A DNA stretch of 32,155 nt from Saprospiraceae bacterium (GTDB lineage: Bacteria; Bacteroidota; Bacteroidia; Chitinophagales; Saprospiraceae): contig JADKAA010000001.1 in the NCBI GenBank assembly GCA_016715465.1, positions 1 through 32,155 of the forward strand. The letters are read 5' to 3'. Below the pieces are notes generated by a model, which saw nothing but the letters and a program-made list of their open reading frames with translations, had not been told where the DNA came from and did no database searches. The position numbers were made by a program, and so were the translations under genes. Positions 26,601 through 32,155 of this stretch are shown here, one piece after another (position 1 is the stretch's first letter; each line of letters starts with the position of its first letter).

Positions 26601-27466
26601 TTAATCTTTTCTTCGTGCAACTAAAATCATTAAAGAATTTTGAGAAGCTTCGTTGTGTGTCATTTTTATTAACAACTTTTTTATCTCGTAACTTATGGTG
26701 TTGAAATTCAACATTTTTAGATAATCGAGTATTGTCTTCCTTTTTTTGATTAGGATTTCTTTTCCAGAGCCACTAAGGTCAACCAGTTCAAAGCCAATCT
26801 GATGCAGTAAATATTTCAGAGAATTATATGAATAATAGAAATAATGATCAATGTGCCAGTAAGACCACTTCGATTTGGTTATTAGATAATCGATTGAATC
26901 TATGTTGCTGGTTTCAATTACAAAATAACCATCACTGGTGAGATATTTTGATAGAGTAAGCAGTGTTTTTTTGGGATCCTCCAGATGTTCAATAACATCC
27001 CATAATGCAATTATATTGAATCGTTCATTTTCTAATTCATCTAATTGTTTGAACAAAGAAATGTTGAATTATTTTTTTGCTGAGATGATTGCCTCTTGTG
27101 ACAATTCAATGCCTTTACAATTCCATCCATGGTCTAAACAGGTTTTTACAAAGTGGCCTTGACCTGCGCCAAAATCCAGTACATTTGGATTTTCTATATG
27201 AAGTTTTTCCAGAATGTTAAACCTTGATTTATTCCTGTTAAAATTTGCGCATTATCTGTGTAATAACTATGGTCTTCAAAGCCTTCTGCATTCGAGTACG
27301 CTTTATCAAAATATTCAATTCCAAGTGATTTATCCGGTCTTGGATTTAGAAATACTAAACCACATGTATTACACTCAACTACTGTTAAAGGTGTTTTACT
27401 CCAATAACATTTAGCACTTGTTATAAAGGGGTTTGAATTTGAATCTTCACAATTATTGCAATTCAT
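26601..27466 (-). CDS. SAM-dependent methyltransferase with N-terminal zinc ribbon, frame-broken, AT-rich
   Basis: The product is about 288 residues. The N-terminal CNNCEDSN and CNTCGLVFLNPRP form two CxxC pairs (a zinc-ribbon-like putative metal-binding start), followed by YFDKAYSNAEG. In another frame come NVLDFGAGQGHFVKTCLDHGWNCKGIELS (motif I), then LWDVIEHLEDPKKTL and YFVIETSNIDS. This is a common layout in O-antigen and exopolysaccharide regions. There is a frame slip near 27235 and an in-frame TAA at 27069-27071 beside a run of seven A on the coding strand. It is clearly more AT-rich than its neighbours, so it may be transferred DNA, and whether it is functional is open. Confidence 0.65.
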
Positions 27467-27676
27467 ATTAAAATTGTATGTTTTTAATTTCTCTAAAATA
27501 GCTAAGGCAACATTATCATTTTTTTAAGAAAAAAGTAATGTATAAAAAAATAATGCATGTATTATTATTTAATATTAAGGTGTTTATCTAAAAATGTGTA
27601 CAAAAATATAATTATTATTTGACATTAATTTTTAATTTTAGAAGTCAAAATTTAATAATTGTTACAGGGGTAAAAA

Positions 27677-28591
27677 CTACCACACCCTTTCCAGCAACGC
27701 CTTGGTTTTTTCGATGCCTGCTTGTTCGCCCAGATTTTTACCTTCGTATTCCACCCCTATAAAACCCTGGTAGCCGGAGGCTTTGACCAGTTGCAACATC
27801 CGGGCATAATCAATTTTGGTTTCATTGCCCTGGGCATCGAAGTCAAACGATTTGGCGCTTACGCCTTTGGCAAAGGGCAGTAGTTCTTCTACGCCTTTAT
27901 ACCGGTCGTACTCCTCGATACATTCACTTCCCCACATGTCGCCCTCTTTTCGTTTTACACAGAAATTGCCAAAATCTGGCAGGGTGCCGCAATTGGCTTT
28001 GTGGATGGTCTTCATGACATCGGCCAGCCACAGGCCATTGGAGGAGTAACCGCCATGGTTTTCGACGATGACATTGATGCCATGCTGTGCGGCAAAGTCG
28101 CATAAGGCTCCGAGTCCATCGACCACATATGCTTTTACTTCTTCGGCTGTCCCTTCACCGTGGGCATTGACCCGGATGGAGTGGCAGCCGAGGTGTTTGG
28201 CTGCGAGCACCCATTTTTGGTGGTTTTTTACAGCGGTCATTCGTTTGACGGAATCGGCATCGCCGAGGTAACCTTCTTCGTCGATCATGATCAGCACCTG
28301 CGTAACCCCTGCTGCCTTTGCGGCCGCGTTGAGTGAGTCCAGGTAGGCGGTATTTTCTGCTTTGTCTTTAAAAAACTGGTTGACATATTCAATGCCCGTG
28401 AAACCAAGTGCTGCGGCCTTGCCGGCAAATTCCAGGTTGGTCATTTCACCGGCTTTTAAGGCCTGGTGGAATGACCATTCAGCCAGGGAAAGTTGTAAGG
28501 CCGGTTTAATGCTTTCCTCCACTTTTTTCTCATTCTTGCAGGAAACCAGCACTGTGACTGCCACCATCCATATCCAAATATATTTTTTCAT
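27677..28591 (-). CDS. Sugar phosphate isomerase/epimerase-like lipoprotein (xylose-isomerase-like TIM barrel)
   Basis: This 304-residue protein has a lipoprotein signal peptide (TVLVSC, Cys18). The TIM-barrel AP-endonuclease-2 family pattern is visible: SLAEWSFHQALKAG, LGFTGIEYVNQFF, LIMIDEEGYLG, GCHSIRVNAHGEG, NVIVENHGGYSSNG (metal-binding Glu/His), LPDFGNFC and SAKSFDFDAQGNE, ending FIGVEYEGKNLGE. Acidic and His residues at the barrel mouth are in place for a divalent metal. Being a lipoprotein, it acts outside the cytosol, where sugar phosphates are absent, so a keto-sugar or glycoside substrate is more likely. It is last in the GMC-oxidoreductase operon, 16 bases after the subunit-3 gene. 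Confidence 0.82.
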   Translation of the reverse strand: MKKYIWIWMVAVTVLVSCKNEKKVEESIKPALQLSLAEWSFHQALKAGEMTNLEFAGKAAALGFTGIEYVNQFFKDKAENTAYLDSLNAAAKAAGVTQVLIMIDEEGYLGDADSVKRMTAVKNHQKWVLAAKHLGCHSIRVNAHGEGTAEEVKAYVVDGLGALCDFAAQHGINVIVENHGGYSSNGLWLADVMKTIHKANCGTLPDFGNFCVKRKEGDMWGSECIEEYDRYKGVEELLPFAKGVSAKSFDFDAQGNETKIDYARMLQLVKASGYQGFIGVEYEGKNLGEQAGIEKTKALLERVW

Positions 28592-28607
28592 TTTTTTTCT
28601 TTATGTA

Positions 28608-29188
28608 TTATAAAGCGTACACACCACCGACAGTGCTGCGGTCGATACAACCTTTAAACGGACCCGGTATGGGATCATACTTCAGCAATTGGGTTGCCCC
28701 CGGTTCGCTGGTACAATAGCCGGTAACGGTAAGGTCCCGGAACTCTTTGAAGATGTGGTATTCCTGTTCATTTTTTTTCCATTCCTCTGCCATGATTTTG
28801 AGCACGTCGTCTTTGTTGGTGTCGGACAAGGCAGAAAAGTTTTTCTTGTACTTGTGAGCCGCTATCTTGTCGAAGCTGGCAAATTTGTCCAGGAATCTTT
28901 TCTGGTCATCGGCTTTGAAAAATTTGTTCACAGCGAGGGAGATGTATTCATGGACCAGCGCATCTTTGGCCCCCGGCGTGTCGGTCTTGGGTATGATGCG
29001 CTCGGCGATGTCGGCAATGGTCTTCATTTGGTCAGCCGTGAACACCGAACTTGCACCGCCAGTGCCGGCAGCATCCGCTTTGCAGCCGGCCGAAAGGCAG
29101 AGGCGGCACCCGCCGTAATGGCGTAACCCGCAAGCAGGCTTAAGGTTTTTAAAGCATCTCTCCGGTCGATATGGTTTGTATTTGACAT
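28608..29188 (-). CDS. Gluconate 2-dehydrogenase subunit 3 family protein with Tat-like signal, frameshifted
   Basis: The product is about 193 residues. It starts MSNTNHIDRRDALKTLSLLAGYAITAG (RR twin-arginine start) and after repair continues LAGCKADAAGTGG with a lipobox-like Cys. The body is family PF13618: TADQMKTIADIAERIIPKTDTPGA, DKFASFDKIAAHKYKK, and FKEFRDLTVTGYCTSEPGATQ near the C-terminus. This subunit acts as the export partner (hitch-hiker) of a GMC-type catalytic subunit that lacks its own signal. The frame break is near 29090. It lies 18 bases after the GMC gene, consistent with paired expression. Confidence 0.8.
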
Positions 29189-29206
29189 TTTTTTTCGGTT
29201 TAAAGA

Positions 29207-30899
29207 TTACAGATTTCCTTTCTTGAGCTCAGCCACTGCAAAGTTGGCGGCCCTGGCAGTAAAGGCCATGTAGGTAAGTGATGGATTGACACAGGCAGCC
29301 GAAGTCATAAAGGCACCATCGGTGACAAACACATTTTTTACGGCATGCAGTTGGTTGTTGCCATTGAGTACAGAAGTCTTAGGATCCCTGCCCATCCTGG
29401 CCGTGCCCATTTCGTGGATGCCCAGTCCCGGATTGCAGCCCCGGTCATAGGTCTTTACCCTTTGAAACCCGCGGCATTCAACATATCTTCCGCGGATGCC
29501 ATCATGTCTTTGCATTTCGAGTTCGTTTTGTTCCATTCTACATCCATGGTAAGGGTAGGCAAGCCGTACTTGTCGAGTTTTTCTGTGTTGAGGGAAATTT
29601 TATTGTCGTGGTAAGGCAGGTATTCACCAAAGCCCATAAGTCCGATTGTCCATTTGCCCGGTTGAGCCATGGCGGCCTTGAAGGCAGTGCCAAAATCGGC
29701 TTCCTTGATCATGCGACTCCAGTTTTCCACGGAGCCGCCCCCCTGGTAACCGAAGCCGCGCAGGTAGGTTTTTTTGGTGGCTGCATCCAGGTTTTGAAAC
29801 CGGGGCACATAGATGCCGTTGGGTCGTCGTCCTTTGAAATACTTGTCGGAAAATTCATCGTCATATCCTTCGGCACCGAGCCTGAAATGATGGTCCATGA
29901 CGTTGTGTCCCAATTCTCCACTGTCATTGCCAAGTCCATTGGGGAAGCGGTCGGAGGTGGACTGCATGAGGATCTGTGCCGATCCAAAGGCGGAGGCGCA
30001 GGAGAAGATGATTTTGGCAAAATATTCGTGTGTTTCTCCGGTCTCTGCATCTTTGATGCGTACACTTTTGGCTTTCTGCGTATTGGTGTCGTACACAATT
30101 TCGGTGACGATGGAAAAAGGCCGGATGGTGAGGTTGCCGCTGGCTTCTGCTGCCGGTAGGGTAGAGGCCAGTGAGCTGAAATAAGCGCCGTACGGACAGC
30201 CCCGCATGCAGCGGTTTCTGGACTGACAGGTGCCCCTTTTGCCGATGGGTTGGGTGAGGTGCGCCGTCCTGCCAATGGTCATCACGCGGTTGAATTTTTC
30301 TTCATACTGGCCTTGAGTTTCTGCTCCACGCAATTGAGTTCCATGGGTGGCAAAAATTTGCCATCGGGCAACTGTCGCAGGCCTTCATTCTGACCACTTA
30401 CGCCGATGAAGGTTTCTACATAGTCGTACCACGGAGCGATGTCTTTATAGCGCACAGGCCAATCAACGGCCACGCCCTCTTTGGCATTGGCTTCAAAGTC
30501 CAGGTCGCTTAATCTATAGGATTGACGGCCCCACAAGAGAGACCTGCCACCCATGTGGTAAGACCGGATCCAGTCAAAAGGTTTGGTTTCGGAATACGGA
30601 GTTTCGCTGTCCTTTGGCCACCAGTGGGCGTGGGCGGGGTCATGGTATAACCGGTCCTTGCGCTGGATCTGGTAGTCTTTCCACTCCTCTTCGGTGAGTT
30701 TATTCCGGTTGGGCAATTCCCAGTCATCGAGGTTGGCCGTGGGGTAGTCGCCGTGTTTGACCATCCTGCCTCTTTCCAGGACAAGGGGTTTTAATCCTTT
30801 TTCCGACAGCTCTTTGGCGGCCCAACCGCCACTGATGCCGGAACCTATGACGATGGCATCATACGTGACATCTTCAGATCCTTTGCTATTGAAGTACAT
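29207..30899 (-). CDS. GMC oxidoreductase with a cysteine motif of the FAD-glucose dehydrogenase type, frameshifted
   Basis: This is an FAD-dependent sugar or alcohol dehydrogenase of about 564 residues. The dinucleotide fold is AIVIGSGISGGWAAKEL (GxGxxG, residues 19-24), then RGRMVKHGDY and GGRSLLWGRQSYR. At 30196-30228 the order C-x5-C-x3-C-P-Y-G-A occurs, matching the iron-sulfur cysteines of FAD-glucose dehydrogenase alpha subunits as I know them. Catalytic residues are in HEMGTARMG (His) and CVNPSLTYMAFTARAA (Asn). Frame breaks are near 30300 and at 29465-29470 (G3, G4 expected). There is no signal peptide; export presumably depends on the subunit-3 partner encoded downstream. The substrate could be a free sugar or a glycoside. 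Confidence 0.85.
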
Positions 30900-30901
30900 A
30901 T

Positions 30902-31345
30902 GGGCACAATGTTCCAGTCAAATTTGTCGCTGATGGTACCGCGGGTTGCCACTGAAACAGATCACCTGACTGATACCCTTATCCGCAGCCATAGGTATGA
31001 GTTTCTCGTAATCTGCCCTGAGTTGGTCGTGGTATTGTCCGTCGTTAGATCCCTTTGGTGATGCCAGGGAACTGCCATTGGAAATGGCACAAGTGAGGCC
31101 TCTTTTGATCATTGCACCCCATTCCTCCGGGTTGAGCAGTTCAATGGATTTCAGGCCGATGGCTTTGCCTGGTCCGCCAGTTTTCCAGCGGTATGTCTTT
31201 ATAACACCAGCGGCAGGCTGAATGATTTACTTTCCCTTGATGTCGATTTCGTTTTTGGTGTGGTCATGGCTTCGAGGTTATTGCCACTCACCACGAGGGA
31301 TGCGGTGGCGGCGATAGATCCCTTTAATACTTGTCTCCTGTTCAA
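30902..31345 (-). pseudogene. Truncated, frame-broken hydroxypyruvate-isomerase-like Tat-exported protein
   Basis: The gene starts at TTG 31345 with NRRQVLKGSIAATASLVV, a Tat signal. It then reads, in shifting frames, NHSACRWCYKDIPLEN, ADQAKAIGLKSIELLNPEEWG and RADYEKLIPMAADKGISQVICFSGNRGTISD, which closely follows the N-terminal half of hydroxypyruvate isomerase-like TIM-barrel proteins (usually about 300 residues). Identity disappears after about 130-140 codons, and the GMC start follows at 30899, so the C-terminal half with its metal-binding Glu and His is absent. Three or more frame slips occur upstream. Whether the loss is biological or an assembly gap is unclear. It heads the minus-strand operon. 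Confidence 0.6.
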
Positions 31346-32155
31346 TTCTCTGATTTATAGCCAAAAACACTTTTGGTTAAAATCAAAATGTAGGGTAATG
31401 AAGTGTAAATAGTAATTATTGATTAAATATTGAATTATTTTAGAATATTATTTTTATAATATAAATATGGTAGAATATAATATGGCTTAACAAGTAGTGG
31501 TTTTGTTTCCCGAAAAAACAAAGCAGATTCGCGTCTAACAATTACAAGTGTGGTTCAAGGGGTATGGGTGCAATGACGGGATTTTACCGGTAATCGTGAG
31601 ATTATAAAAAATAAAACATGCGTGTAATCATATTTATTTTAATAGAATAGTGCTAATAGGTAATTATACTGCAACCATGTGTGAATTAAGTAATCATAAA
31701 AATATACACATTACAATTCTTAGTATTAGAATATTATTTGTTGAAATATTTATTCCTATATATTACATTAAGATTGAACGGCATCCGGGTATTAAACCGC
31801 GACTTTAGAATCCAAAGGCTTGAGGGATAATTATTTTGACACCACCATAGAGTTCTGTTTTTATTCGTTTGTTTTTAAGCCACGCGCGACATATTCAGTT
31901 TTAGAACATTACACTATGCTTGAACATGAACCATTGGATAAAATAATCAGAAAGAATAAAGGGAGGCTTAATTATAAGTTTTTGGATAACCTCTATACCC
32001 AGTTTTAGAAGTGAGTTTTTAGCCTGGGAATGCGACACTTTAAACTTGCCGACAAGGATTCGATGATTGATGCCTGGCAAAATGCCATCATCGCCTTTTA
32101 CCAACAAATCGCTGGGGTAAACTAGTTGCATTTGGAATGTAGGTAAGACTTATTT
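31346..32155. other. AT-rich region with no supported gene
   Basis: This 810-base stretch is AT-rich up to about 32010 and slightly less so afterwards. Short open frames exist (31820-32008 on plus, 31901-32131 on minus), but their products show no motif I recognise and they overlap each other on opposite strands. No tRNA fold or clear terminator was seen. It may hold the promoter of the minus-strand GMC operon, which would lie just above 31345, but no exact TAnnTTTG is found at a suitable distance. It could be the remains of a mobile or T9SS gene. Confidence 0.5.

Noticed and set aside
29608..30159. Plus-strand open frame (183 codons)
   Set aside because: It is antisense to the GMC oxidoreductase, whose motifs are clear on the minus strand.
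31820..32131. Two overlapping opposite-strand small genes
   Set aside because: Neither product has a signal peptide, conserved motif or start context, and they lie in AT-rich sequence where such frames occur by chance.

Overview
The window looks like chromosomal DNA from a Bacteroidota bacterium, probably of the Saprospiria/Chitinophagia type. The evidence is two genes with type IX secretion (T9SS) C-terminal sorting tails, the Bacteroidota -7 promoter box TAnnTTTG shortly before many starts, a GldM-like C-terminal domain protein, a YtxJ-type bacilliredoxin, a Bacteroidota-style CcmB/CcsA/CcmD cluster and a YfhO membrane protein. This assignment is inferred from gene content; no marker rRNA is present.

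Layout: 1-2.4 kb holds two AT-rich, badly frame-broken genes for secreted T9SS proteins. 2.5-13 kb is core housekeeping: a SerA-type dehydrogenase, a Spy-like periplasmic protein, lgt, a small membrane protein, fbp with a coupled beta-lactamase-fold lipoprotein, an esterase, an NdpA-type nucleoid protein, xseB-ppk2-hslR, a GldM-C-terminal-like secreted protein and a small membrane protein. 12.6-16.1 kb is a cytochrome c maturation cluster (ccmB, ccsA/ccmC, ccmD) overlapping a glutamate dehydrogenase gene. A strong terminator and a 344-bp heptanucleotide array of GGG tracts follow. 16.7-17.2 kb encodes a bacilliredoxin and a 46-residue lipoprotein. 17.3-27.5 kb is a surface-polysaccharide region: two glycosyltransferases, YfhO, three methyltransferases, a polysaccharide deacetylase and a flippase. 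27.7-31.3 kb is a minus-strand sugar-oxidation operon: a truncated Tat-exported hydroxypyruvate-isomerase-like gene, a GMC oxidoreductase carrying a C-x5-C-x3-C-P-x-G-A motif, its subunit-3 partner and a sugar isomerase/epimerase lipoprotein. 31.35-32.16 kb is AT-rich with no gene I can support.

About half the genes are broken by single-base frameshifts. Many breaks sit in homopolymers (A4 for A5, T5 for T6, G5 for G6), while sequence on both sides stays well conserved. This is most easily explained by uncorrected long-read errors, so I annotate these as whole genes. Two interruptions do not fit that explanation: glutamate dehydrogenase lacks about 55 residues near its C-terminus, and the hydroxypyruvate-isomerase-like gene ends after roughly half its normal length.

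No clearly novel defence or mobile system was found. The items most worth a second look are the G-rich heptamer array, the GMC/isomerase operon, the stand-alone GldM-like protein, the extra periplasmic domain in CcsA and the perfect inverted repeat upstream of the lipoprotein/bacilliredoxin pair.
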